Shown one piece after another: positions 11,075-21,769 of a DNA stretch of 64,000 nucleotides. Where the stretch lies: the NCBI RefSeq assembly GCF_933775445.1, contig NC_065874.1, forward strand, positions 17,317,001 through 17,381,000, read 5' to 3'. Position numbers and translations under genes: made by a program. Origin of the DNA: Argentina anserina. Its lineage: Eukaryota > Streptophyta > Magnoliopsida > Rosales > Rosaceae. Numbering within the stretch: the stretch's first letter is position 1; each line of letters begins with the position of its first letter. The notes beneath the pieces were generated by a model. The model saw only the letters and a list, made by a program, of their open reading frames with translations. It did not search any database and was not told the DNA's origin.

Positions 11075-13072
11075 ATTGGGTCTCGAGATACCGATGGCTT
11101 GATATGGTTGACCGGCACCGTCCAATGCGTCCAGCGTATATATTACAGACCCCTGGCGAAAATTTGTAGGATTTGGATGTTGTTGGACCGTCGGATGAAT
11201 CAGTCAACAGTAATATCATGTTTATATCCATATTTGTCTACATTTGATTACAACCTTCGCTTTAAGGGTTATGCGAGGTGCTGCCGCACGTTGTACGGGA
11301 AAAAGTAGGTCATTCCAAGTGTACCAGGTGCGGCCCTACGCCCCCTTCTGGGCACGTCGCCCCCCTTAAAGGGGTTTAGGGTGGTTTAGTGTTGACCGAA
11401 GAATCCGACGGCCGAACGAGGCTCAATTGAGACCAAACTTTTACACGTCACTCATGTAATATCAAGGAAAGCATCGGCTGGACACGATCGTCGACCTCCA
11501 TCCCATAATCGAAAAGTATTTGAAGATCCCGCAATTTTCTACTAAGAAAGCTATATAGGTTAGTAAACATTAATTCACATCTTGGCCCTCGCGATCCCGA
11601 CGGCCGGATACGGTCGATCACCACCGTCTGATATGTCCAGTTTATATATTAAGGACCGTTGGAAACAATTCGTAGGATTTGGATGTCGTTGGACCGTCCG
11701 ATGTATCGGTCAATGGTAATATCATGTTAATATTTAACCGCATTTGACCACGATCTCAGCTTTAGGGGTTCCGCGAGGCGTGCTGCACGTTGTACGGAAA
11801 AAATAAGCATTTTTAAATGTGACGGCCGCATCCCTCTGCCCCCCCCCCTCCGGGTACGTCGCCCCCTTTAGGCCGGTTTAAGGTGGTTTAACGTTGACTG
11901 AAGAGTCCGACGGCCGAACGAGACCAAATTGGGACCAAATTTTTACACGTGCCCACGTAATATCAACGAAGACATCAGTTTCACACAATCGTCAACCTCC
12001 GTCCCGTAATCGAAAGGTTTTTGAACATCCCCCAATTTTCTACTAAGCAAGCTATCTTGGTTAGTAAACGTTAGTTCACACCTTGGCCCTCGCGATCCCG
12101 ATGACCGGATACGATTGATCGACACCATTTGATGCTTCTAGCGTATATATTAAGGACCCCCGTTGAAATTTCGTAGGATTTTGATGTTGTTGGACTGTCT
12201 GATGCATCGGTCAATGGTAATATCATGTTAATGTCCATATTTGACCGCGATTTCCACTTTAGGAGTTCTGCGAGGCGGCAGCACAATACAAGAAAAAATA
12301 GGTCATTCTAAGTGTGTTGGGCGCGGCCCTCTACCCCCCTCCGGGTACGTCGCCCCCCTTAGGGGGGTTTAGGGTGGTTTAGCGTTTACCGAAGAGTCTA
12401 ACGGCCGAACGAGGCCTGATTGGGACGAAATTTTTGCACGTCGCCCATGCAATATGAAAGAAGACATCAGCTGGACACGATTTTCGACCTTCGTCCCGTA
12501 ATCGAAATGTATTCGAACATCCCCCAATTTTCTACTAAGCAAGCTATCTAGGTTAGTGAACATTAGTTCACATTTTGGCCTCTCCTGATCCTGACGGCCG
12601 GATATGGTTGACCGACACCGTCTGATGCTTCTGATGTATGAGTTAAGGACCCCAGGTGAAATTTCGTAGGATTTGGATGTCGTTGGACCGTCTGATGCAT
12701 TGGTCAACGATAATATCTTGTTAATGTCCATATTTGACCGCGACCTCCGCTTTAGGGGTTCCTCAAGGCGGCAACGCACGTTGTACGGAAAAAATAGATC
12801 GTTCTAAGTATGCTGGGTGCGGTATTCTACCCCTGTCCGGGCACGACGCCCCCCTTAGGGGGGATTATGGTAGTTTAGCTTTGACCGAAGAGTCCAACGG
12901 CCGAACGAGGCTTGATTGTGACCAAATTTTTACACGTTGCCCACGTAATATCAACAAAGACATCTGGTAGACACGATCTTCGACCTCTATCCCGTAATCG
13001 AAAAGTATTTGAAGATCCTCCAAATTTCTACTAAAAACAAGCTATCTAGGTTAGTAAAAATTATGTCACACC
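11075..13072 (+). repeat. Tandem repeat family C (4 units of about 500 bp)
   Basis: Unit boundaries at the CTTGGCCCTCGCGATCCCGA-like motif fall at 11075, 11581, 12082 and 12573, and the array closes at 13072, so the periods are 506, 501, 491 and 499. Each unit has GACCGACACCGTCTGATG, then AAATTTCGTAGGATTTGGATG, GGACCGTC, a C/G-rich block (GCGGCCCT, CCCCCT, GGGTACGTCGCCCCC), then GACCGAAGAGTCCGACGGCC, AACGAGGC and AAATTTTTACACGT. It is more GC-rich than families A and B. Minus-strand frames here (for example 12369-12779) are products of the repeat and not genes. Confidence 0.9.
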
Positions 13073-15040
13073 TTGGGCCTCGTCGCCTATTAACTAACCT
13101 ATTCACTATTTAATGCGCAATTTATACAAAATGTATAAGTAGGTGTCATATAAGTATTCACTAAGTTAGTGTTTAGTGACAATGTTTTGTTATTTTTGCG
13201 CCCTTGAACACTATCAAGCCATATCGTTAGAATTGGAACCCCAATGCGATCCTACATATCCACTCTTCACTTTCTTCTAAGTTAGTATGCACATGAATAT
13301 TGTATTGGTGGCTTATGACTGAAGAAGTGGAGTTTCAGTTTTACTTAACATTGCCTAATAACAAAATAGTAGAATAAATTCGTAATTAGTTTTAGCATGT
13401 TATGTTTACTTCCTATATTAACTGATCCTATATTATTACCACCATCAAAAGGAGAAAGCAACAACGGATAATTGCACACATTGGATTGCAATTAGTATAT
13501 TTAGTCTCATAACTCTTTCATGTTGTTCTTTACATGATGATTAATGACACTTACAGAAATCAGTTAGACATTGTTGGGATACCATGCCATATATCTAGCA
13601 AGACGACAACAATACCAGAGTAATCTAAACCATTTGTGGTTAATCACTTGCAAGATTGTGCATTCCATTGAAGTGTACACTGGCTAACAAATTTTGCATT
13701 CCCGGGGAACCATGGTATCCAAGAAGAAATGGAAACTTGTGAACTTGTTGCTTATATGGAATTGTGCTCAAGGTGCCAGCTTCATTGGCTTGTGGGATGT
13801 CACCTTTGCCTTTACGTTTATCATCATCCTCTATTGATGCATGTGTTCTTTTTATGCAATAAAGGTTTAGGTTCAAAGATGTATCTACATGTGTTCTTTG
13901 AATACTTTCGCTACTGTTGAATACTTTATAAGGAGAAGGTGGGGATTCAGATTGAGATTGTTCTTCGGAAAGTATCAAATTTTTTTTAACAAATTAGTAA
14001 CATAACATTGACACAGTAGAGAACTCTCACATTTCGCACAAACCTCAATGTCAATTAATCGAGTAACACATTGTTCAAAAACTGCTCTACAGACCTACAG
14101 TTCAAGAACTACAATTGGTAGATTCTGCGAGCCCATTGAATACCACCATAATGGTAACTACATCACCATATACTTCATATTACACAAATTTTCTAGAAAA
14201 TGTTACGGTGAGCCTGCGTAAATAGAAAAGTACAATAAGATGGTGAAAATGCAAATTAATTGGCATTGCATTCTATAATTTATATAATAATAGGTAAGTG
14301 AGGCAATAAGAACTTATTTCCCGATCTGTCCACAACATATGATTGTATTGTGATGCAAATTTTTCACATGGTACACAAAGTAAATACAAAAGTGATCTTT
14401 CTATCTCCTGACGAAATTAACTGCGAGTTGAATTCTATGTTTCATAGACAGTTCTCAGTAATCAACCAAAAATCTTAATTAAGTACCAAGTCATAGGCAA
14501 CTATCAACCATATGTTCACTGTATTATTTTCTCATTCTCATGGTTTAAAGCTGACCGAAAACCATTCCATAAAAAAGTTTAGGGTGTAAACGTATCATAT
14601 GATAACCACTATTTGTTAAATGATACAGGTGAACCGATAACCCATCTTGCTTTGATTACAATTAATATTATTTAAATACTTACTACAATAGCTTTCTATT
14701 TTAAATGTCCAGCCCTTTAACAACCAATGACCAATCATGCTTAGGTAAATGATACTCTCACCGTTGTGCGCCTTAAAAAAAGAGGGGTCACTATTCAAGT
14801 GTCCTGATATCTTAGCAGCTAAAGCAGCACCAAACAAAAAAATTGATTATTACCCGATATAATTGACCAGGGCTGTAAGGTATAAGTAAAACAGCAGAGC
14901 CGAAGCAGCACCTACCTACACCAGCCAAAGCAGCTACAAAACAAAATCAAATTGAACGGTGACACACCCAAAACTGAGAAAATATCGTGAAAAGCGGGTG
15001 ATCATCTGAATTAATAGTCCCCAAAAACATTGCAGATCAT
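13073..15040. other. Intergenic, no supported gene
   Basis: Mixed AT-rich sequence. A minus-strand frame at 13640-13978 (112 codons, serine-rich start) and another at 14616-14837 (73 codons) have no recognisable domain, no codon bias I can trust and no splice context, so I do not call them genes. Confidence 0.5.
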
Positions 15041-15043
15041 TAC

Positions 15044-15233
15044 CTCTGCAAGAATTTGATGAATGAAATGCCCTTCTTCTGAGTTTTGCTTCGGAGTTAC
15101 CATGATCCACCTCCCTAGCGGGACAATTGAGGTCGGCATCTCGAGTAACTTGAATCTTGGCTCATCCAGACTGAGCATGAAGATAGTTAATAGTCTCTCC
15201 TAGCCCACCAATACTCACACCAACCCTGCCAAT
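15044..15233 (-). pseudogene. KH-domain protein fragment (FUBP/far-upstream-element-binding type)
   Basis: Reading the minus strand, RVGVSIGGLGETINYLHAQSG-like text near 15180-15233 carries the KH signature (a diverged GxxG loop, then ETI.YL and QSG). AKIQVTRDADLNCP continues in a second frame, and MVTPKQ...ILAE closes the domain in a third. This order matches a single KH domain of the plant FUBP-like RNA-binding family, broken by two frameshifts. A GT splice donor follows at 15043-15042, so it is an exon copy taken with intron sequence. The GXXG residues that contact nucleic acid are altered (SIGGLGE). No other exon of the gene was found nearby. Confidence 0.7.
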
Positions 15234-16140
15234 CCGAACCCATACAAAATCAGTCTAGCTTGGCATCTGTATCACACAAAAACATTGATCAATCAAAACT
15301 ATCATATCGTATCGAATCGAATATCGACCAAAAGAGTAAAGAATCATAGAAAGACGAACCAGCCGAAGCATCTGTCACCCAGAATTCTACCGATCATGAA
15401 CAAGAAAGCCTCATACTCTTGTCTTCCTAAACAACCAAATTCAAAGATCCACGTGCCACCACCCTTAAACTAATCAAAATCATTAAAAAAGAAAAGAAAA
15501 AGAAACTACCCAACTTCCACAACTCAAATCCCTGATTTAAACTTCCTATCGAAAAAGAATCCCTAATTTAAACTACTCAAATACCTAAATTCAACCAGTC
15601 CAATACTAATTCCTGCCCAAGATTCCAAACACAATGCATGAACCTCACACCTAAGTGAAAATCCACTTCAGAACCAAGAAATCACAGCAAAGAATGACGG
15701 CGGCAAAGCTATGAAACACCAGAGAAAGAAAATTAATAAGAATGGAAAAAAAGGAAAGGATGCGGAACAATTGGACAACCAATCCACTGTCTTATTAACA
15801 ACTTATCTCTTTTTGGTCAGATTCCCGACTAATTTCCAACTTCAAATTTGCCTGTCTGGCCACTGCACTTCAATGGAGAGGCGAATCCCTAATCAGATCC
15901 CTACAATATCAACCCATATCAGTCGTCTGCTCTACCTCTACATATATTCACTCAAAACGCTCGATCTGATGAGGGCAAACGGACGACGAAAACAACGACT
16001 TGATCAAGGCGCTGCAAGGTTGCGTTCCGTGTCGGAAATGGGTGGAGCTAAAATTCCAATCACACCATTTTCGATTTACCTCCGACAATATTGAGATATA
16101 TCCCCCACTCTATAACAAATATCCCTCTCATGTCTATTGT
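15234..16140. other. Intergenic, no gene seen
   Basis: A-rich on the plus strand. Frames at 15285-15473 and 15711-16094 are low-complexity and end without features; no domain is recognisable. Confidence 0.5.
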
Positions 16141-16148
16141 ATCTTCAT

Positions 16149-17162
16149 TAGGGCTGGGTTCGGTAGAAAACCAACCCCATTTCCTCAAACCACCTACCGA
16201 CCGAAGTCTGTCGGTAACTCTGATTTTGCTACCATTGCCGAGCCAACTTCGCCACTCTACCGACTAGTCGGTTACCAAACTTTCGGTCGGTACCGGTTGG
16301 TTCTACCGTTTCAACCAAAAGTTAAGGATGTTGGAATTGCAACGGCGAAAGAGGAAAGAACTTTAGCTTTTATGTTCAAATTTTTTCATAGAAGATCCAG
16401 ATCTAGGAAATCAAGGAAAAACATGATAGAAAGTGGAAGAAAGAACATTTGGGTGAACAGTTAAAAATATTCAATTGATTAGATAGACGAGGGAGGAGTA
16501 TTGGATCTGAAAACTGATCAATTTTGTTCTACATCTAATGAAAGAGAAGAAGGATCGGATGCCGAACCTCGACTCATCAAATGAAAGAGAGGAAGAAAAG
16601 ACCAACACCAGCAATATTTTGGGAAGGAGATCAGTGGCTTCTTGAATGAAGAAGGATATGCAGTGGTTATTTTGGGAAGGAGATCAGTGACTTCTTGAAT
16701 GAAGAAGGATTTGTTTTAATGAAGAAGGGTTTGGGATTCTGGGAAGCCATATGAAAGAGGAGGAAAGCATTTGTGTACTATTGTATAATTGTGCAAAGAT
16801 AGAATATAAGGGGTGGCCCCAAAGCGGAATACTAATTAACAAATGCAGCTCGTGGTGCGGTGGTTTCTTGCATTGTTTTTTAGTCAAGAGGTTAGAGTTT
16901 CGACTCTTGCCACTAGCAATATTTTGCAAATGGGCCACAATTATACGTATTTATATGAAATACGTATATTTAATAGAATTCGGTACGGTACGGTATTACC
17001 ATATTATATGGAATTCAATACCATTACCGTACCATATATTCGTTGTTGGTTCGGTTCTACCGTACCGATAGGTTCGGTTACCGAATTATTGTCTACCGAC
17101 ACGTGTCGGTTCGGTTGGTTTGCTATTGGTTGGTTTGGTTCGGTTGAAAAATACCACCCCTA
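16149..17162. mobile_element. Non-autonomous hAT element (1014 bp)
   Basis: The ends TAGGGCTGGGTTCGGT and the reverse complement TAGGGGTGGTATTTTT share TAGGG.TGG. The element is flanked by the perfect 8-bp duplication atcttcat (16141-16148 and 17163-17170). Both subterminal regions repeat words such as CGGTTCGGTT, ACCGACC and GGTACGGTA, a dense subterminal motif array typical of hAT. There is no transposase. A plus-strand frame running from 16000 into it crosses the border and is not a gene. An internal direct repeat of about 35 bp (AGGAGATCAGTG.CTTCTTGA) lies at 16624 and 16678. Confidence 0.85.
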
Positions 17163-17454
17163 ATCTTCATCTTCATCAGATCTACTTTTTCTCTTTTTCT
17201 ACCTTCAATTTTCACCACAATCGACACTGACGACGTTCAATTCCGTCCGGACAATTTAATAATACATGACCAAATTTTTTTTGCCACAAGGCAGAATGAA
17301 CGGCCACGATGACCCGTGCATCTATACGGCCCGTGCACTGAATAATTTTCGGATCAACACATATCTCATAGTCTTCAAGGCAGATTGAGAAACTGAGTAG
17401 ACATTGCTTTAGACAAGGTGGGAGTTCATGATATCTCATTCACAATGATAAGAT

Positions 17455-17575
17455 TTACATGGCATTATATTTTACACAAATTTTGACACATGGTATGAGC
17501 GATTAGACTTTAAAATGTTCAATGGTTAAGATCTATTGTTGGAATGATATCAACAGAACACGAAATGACTTGAAA
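17455..17575 (+). repeat. Inverted repeat, left arm (partner 19525-19645)
   Basis: The reverse complement of this arm aligns with 19525-19645 over about 120 bases, sharing CATTCCAACAATAGATCTTAA and GTGTCAAAATTTGTGTAAAA. The arms enclose about 1.95 kb. They could be remains of long terminal inverted repeats of a Mutator-like element or two copies of a dispersed repeat in opposite orientation. I did not find a 9-bp duplication. Confidence 0.7.
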
Positions 17576-18744
17576 AAAATTACGTGACATTATATTTTAT
17601 CTGATATATTTTAATTATATTAAACTTTTTTATTAACAAAAACAATTTATAAATTTAGGGTTCTTATAGAATAGCAATATACGATGAAAAAAGAAGTTGA
17701 GGATACGGATGGGAAGTCGTGTACCGAACTAAGAAACCCCGAATTGATTTAGTATTCTTTATAATCTTACTCCAACCCATCTTCTTTCACCAGTTTCCCA
17801 TGCCAGCCAGATCACCAACACACTCGAATCTTGATCAGGATTTTTTTTTTTGCGAATTAGATTTGTCTTTCTTATGAGATATTTGAATTTTGAAGATTAA
17901 TTCGAGCATGACCCTCATGTAGTGGATAAAAATATGTATGTACATGCCGTTTCAAGTGCGGATTTGTTTGTTTCGGCGACTGACGACATGTAACGATGGC
18001 GCGGATGGTGTCCGCCCCTTCTCCCGCCGTTTCTGTCTGTGTCGGCCGGAGCTCCAACACCAGCCCACAGCTGCCAGAATCGAGAAAATTCAACCCGGTG
18101 CCCAAGAACTTGAAATTTTGACGGTGCCTAAGAACTTGAAAATTTCAGAAATTTCAAGATTCTGGCCGGCGTGGCACAACGCTAGAGCTCCAGTCAGCAC
18201 AAACAAGAGCGTCGGGAGGGGGAGAGTGCAACGGGCACTTTCCGCGCCATCGTTGCGCGTTGCCGAAATTGCGAAATCCGCACGGTGTAGACGTCTGCAA
18301 CTGAAAAACTTCTTATGTATGTATATGTATATCAAATTTAGAAAACATGATAGAAGAAGATTGTCTTGATGTTTCCAAGCTGTGTTGTCCTCGATCAACA
18401 AAATTATGTACCCAAAAGCATAAGTCTTAAACAAGACTCTTTGTCATCTATCCATGCATATATTCTTGTTTCTTTTGTAAGTGTAAGCAAATTTATCGCC
18501 TATCTCTAATTAGGGTGGACAAAAACCACCCTCATGAGATCAAGCCACATGGATGCCAACACTAACTATAGTGAGACATAAAGTAATAAAAATAAATACA
18601 TGAATATCATATGAATTAAATAATTATTTTCAAATGTTCTCATTCATAGTTTAGAAACAAACCCAGCAAAGATTGAATCTTACGGTTCAAAACCCAGAAA
18701 ACCCACCACTTTGCTACCCCCGGCAAGATCTTAATATTTAAAAT

Positions 18745-18812
18745 GCAAACCCAGTAGAAATCACAATCTTCATATCAAACCCATATATTTCCATTACCCA
18801 GGCAAAGCATCG
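18745..18812 (+). repeat. Hairpin arm (partner 19083-19158)
   Basis: Contains ATCACAATCTTCATATCAAA followed by CCCATAT.TTTCCATTAC. The same words occur inverted at 19083-19158, so a transcript across both would fold into a stem of about 70 bp with a loop of about 270 bases. Confidence 0.7.
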
Positions 18813-19524
18813 ATCAGCGACCCATATGAACAACATATATAGCATGTTAATAATTAAGTAAGGCTGATGGGCAGAAAGGGTTTGGTTTGATTAATATTGA
18901 AACTTACGGATTTTTTATTGGTCATGAAATGTTATTCAACAGAAAATTGGTCATGAAATGAAATGGAACTCAAGAAGGCATAAACAATGAAAACATTATA
19001 GGGGGTGGTATAGAGAAGATTCGAAAGCAAAAAATAACCAAAAAGCCTGATAAGAGATGAATGATGAAGAAGACGAAGAGGGTGCTCTCTTTGCTTGAGT
19101 AATGGAAAGATATGGGTTTGATATGAAGATTGTGATGTCTACTAGGTTTTGCATCCCGGGTGGAGCAAGAAGAAAGAGAACAAATTTCAAAATTTGTTAA
19201 AATAAATTGATTAACCATGGTTAGACATAGGAGAAACAAGGACACGTGATATCAAAATAGGAGGGCAGACATAAGGTGGGTAGTTAAGGATGAGCGACAA
19301 ATTTACTTCATTTTGTAAATATTTGTAATTGGAAGCGTATAAATGAAGGAGTTGGATATTCTTTAATTTTTTGCGGGTTTGGCCTTCAACGTTCATGTTC
19401 TTGTGGTAATCAATTTTATGGGTTGTGTATGATAGATACGAATTATATTTGTAAATTTTGATTATTAATAAATAAAACTTTAATCTAATCACAATATACA
19501 ACAGAAAATATGATGTCATATGCA

Positions 19525-19645
19525 TGTAATTTCCAAGTCACTTCATGCTGTGTTGACATCATTCCAACAATAGATCTTAACCATTGAATATTTTAAACTC
19601 TAATGGCTTATATGGTGTGTCAAAATTTGTGTAAAATATAGTGTC
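19525..19645 (-). repeat. Inverted repeat, right arm (partner 17455-17575)
   Basis: See the left arm: roughly 85% identity in opposite orientation by eye, with the shared core CAACAATAGATCTTAACCAT. Confidence 0.7.
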
Positions 19646-19908
19646 TGTTGTACCATATTTTAACTATCTATACGCTTATAACTAGAACTCAATTTATCAA
19701 CTAAAAAGTCGGTGAAAATATGATTTATCTTATACAGTATAGACTATATTGAAATAGATTTAAATAAACAAATGACAAATTATTAATAAATAAAATAATA
19801 TAAAAATAAATTATTTTCCCCTTAAATTTCTCTATAACGTCCTCAACTCCCACTTTTTCCAAAACCCACCCTCATTTTGTCCAGTAATTATTTTTTAAAT
19901 GATAAATT

Positions 19909-19936
19909 GCACACACGGTGTGTGCTTTGTTGCTAG
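19909..19936 (+). mobile_element. Helitron-like 3' terminus
   Basis: A perfect 7-bp stem (GCACACA/TGTGTGC, loop CGG) is followed after 7 bases by CTAG and then T. This matches the hairpin-spacer-CTRR-T arrangement of plant Helitron 3' ends. I could not fix the 5' TC end, so the element length is unknown. Confidence 0.6.
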
Positions 19937-20172
19937 TCGATCTATATAACTATATAAATATTCATTAAATTTAATAAGGTTATAGTTGTCCTTTTACTTT
20001 ATTTTACATGGCAGACTTTTGAAAATTAGTGATGTGTATAGGTGACATGATATGCCAACTAAAATTAAGGTCATTGAGGGCAACAATCATTTTCCATTCA
20101 TTTTTTCCTAACAAATTGGGGTAGTTTTTCCTTATGTTAATGTATTGAATTAGACTATTGTCTAGTGAGGAC

Positions 20173-20283
20173 TTAAACTGCGAGCATTGGTGAAAATGAC
20201 AAGCACGTTTTTCTTAAACAAATGTTAGACAAAACCAACTTCTAAATTTTTAAGTACATAAATGAAAAAAAAATGGTTTTGTT
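20173..20283 (+). repeat. Dispersed repeat, copy 1 (copy 2 at 30411-30512)
   Basis: Shares TAAACTGCGAGCAT.GG..AAAATGAC, TTTTTCTTAAACAAATGTTA and ATAAATGAAAA...TGGTTTTGTTC with 30411-30512 in the same orientation. No terminal structure is visible. Confidence 0.75.
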
Positions 20284-20408
20284 CTTGATATAATAATTGA
20301 AATGCTACAACATATGCTGTGAGCCAAACTCACATTGTCATGCTTAAAAGAGGAAACTATGCCACTAAACCAAATTAGTATATATATATATATACACAAT
20401 TCATATTC

Positions 20409-20759
20409 AGAGTGAAGTTTCAATTTTGGCACACTTTTCAGTCATATTTTTTCACCATAAGTGATTCAATATTTAGGTATGTTATTCAAAATCATCTCTA
20501 CAAAGTTTCATCTAATTCGACAATAGTTTGAGTTTTTAAAATTGAGATTTACATGAACGGTTCATGTTGAATAGTTTTAATTCATTCATTGATTTTATCT
20601 AATTTCAATACCTTAACGATGTCTGAATTGAATAAAATTTTAAAGAGATGATCTTGAATAACATAACTAAATACTGAATTGCTTATAATAAAAAGATCGA
20701 CCGAAAAGTGTGCTAAAATTAGAACTTCACTCTTTAATTTCAGAGTGAAACTTCACTCT

Positions 20760-20760
<1 letters not shown>
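20409..20760. mobile_element. Foldback MITE inserted in a TA microsatellite
   Basis: The left half (from CAGAGTGAAGTTTCAATTTT) and the reverse complement of the right half (from CAGAGTGAAGTTTCACTC) align over more than 120 bases, sharing GCACACTTTTC.GTC, TATTTAG.TATGTTATTCAA and ATCATCTCT. The element is flanked by TA runs (about 20382-20395 and 20763-20797), as expected if it inserted in a TA repeat with TA target duplication (Tc1/mariner-like). It is non-coding. Confidence 0.75.

Positions 20761-20762
<2 letters not shown>

Positions 20763-20797
<35 letters not shown>
20763..20797. repeat. TA microsatellite
   Basis: About 17 TA repeats directly right of the foldback MITE. Confidence 0.9.
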
Positions 20798-20799
<2 letters not shown>

Positions 20800-20940
20800 A
20801 TGAGTGAACAAATAAGTAATATTCAAAGAGGAAAAAAAGTAAAGTACTATGTGTCGGAAAAAATGCAATAAAAGGTATGAAAAATTATTTTACTCAACCA
20901 GGTGTAAATGAATAGACACTTAATTTGTAACTTTAGTTTC

Positions 20941-21685
20941 CCGTTTAATGACAGACATTTCACATGTTCGTGACTAGGTAAAGATGAAGTCGTAATAGCA
21001 CAAGAGCCCGTTTAATCATAAACATTTCACATGTTCGAGACTAGGTAATGATGAAGTTGTAATAGCACATTAAAGAGCCCGTTTAATCATAGACATATCC
21101 AATGTTCTAAATATCCCAATGTATTCTCAATATATCCCTGATATTATAAAAACGATACGATAAATTGCTTATCGGTCTATTATATCGGTAAACCCAAAAA
21201 ATTTAAGTCAAATGGCGATATATCAGGTCAATCCGAGTTTGACCCGATATATCGGTGTTTTAAAAAAAAATTAAAACCACGTCGTTTTGAAAAAATAATT
21301 TTATAAAAAGAAATATTCGTCGATAGCATTCGATGACGAGAGAGTTTATGATGAATGATCATCTCTATTTTTATTAATTAATATTATTTATATATTTTAA
21401 TTGTTAAAACAATCAAATATTTTTTATTTATGAAGTTTATTTGGTACGTTTTAAAGTATAAGTTTTAATTTTTTAAATTTATTTAATATATTTTGAAATA
21501 TATTAAATTTAATTAAAAATCAATAAAAATGATAAATTTGATATAATTTGATATATCTCGATATATTCCGTTTTATTTTTATTTTACAAAACTGTTACGA
21601 CATCGATAACGCTATTTAGATCATTAGACATATGACATGTTAGAGAGTGAGTAAAGATTTTTATCTTAATAGTACATGAAAGAGG
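20941..21685 (+). repeat. Triple ~70-bp tandem repeat upstream of SUVR3, third unit split by a MITE
   Basis: Units start CCCGTTTAAT near 20940, 21007 and 21078. Units 1 and 2 share ACATTTCACATGTTCG, GACTAGGTAA.GATGAAGT and GTAATAGCACA. The third begins CCCGTTTAATCATAGACATAT, is interrupted by the hAT MITE at 21099-21625, and resumes GACATGTTAGAGAGTGAGTA and so on to about 21685. Confidence 0.8.
21099..21625 (+). mobile_element. hAT MITE, 'CGATATATCG' family, copy 2
   Basis: A 527 bp element flanked by the perfect 8-bp duplication agacatat (21091-21098 and 21626-21633). The ends read CCAATGTTCTAAATATC and the reverse complement AATGATCTAAATAGCG. Internal text (GATGACGAGAGAGTTTATGA, TTATCGGTCTATTATATCGG) is shared with copy 4. 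Its right end is 144 bp upstream of the SUVR3 start codon. Confidence 0.9.
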
Positions 21686-21769
21686 AAATAATCTCAACAT
21701 GAAGGATAAGCTAATATCGCTTATCGGCATTATATTTAGAGGTAACAACTGAGAGAAAGAACAAGATCG

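Larger units (their letters stand above)
17163..19936. other. Gene-free region with inverted repeats and a Helitron-like end
   Basis: No gene is supported. It holds a pair of inverted arms (17455-17575 and 19525-19645), a second inverted pair (18745-18812 and 19083-19158), a degenerate hairpin related to the one at 3323-3352 (about 17305-17363), and a Helitron-like 3' end at 19909-19936. The plus-strand frame at 17938-18369 and overlapping frames are GC-richer than their surroundings and could be a captured gene fragment, but I cannot name it. Confidence 0.45.

Noticed and set aside
12369..12779. Minus-strand frame of 136 codons, with a similar one at 12071-12286
   Set aside because: Both are the same frame recurring in neighbouring family C repeat units; tandem repeats give repeated ORFs without selection.
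8985..13072. CRISPR-like array
   Set aside because: Units are about 500 bp, the whole unit is repeated, and the genome is a plant's; there are no short repeats with unique spacers.
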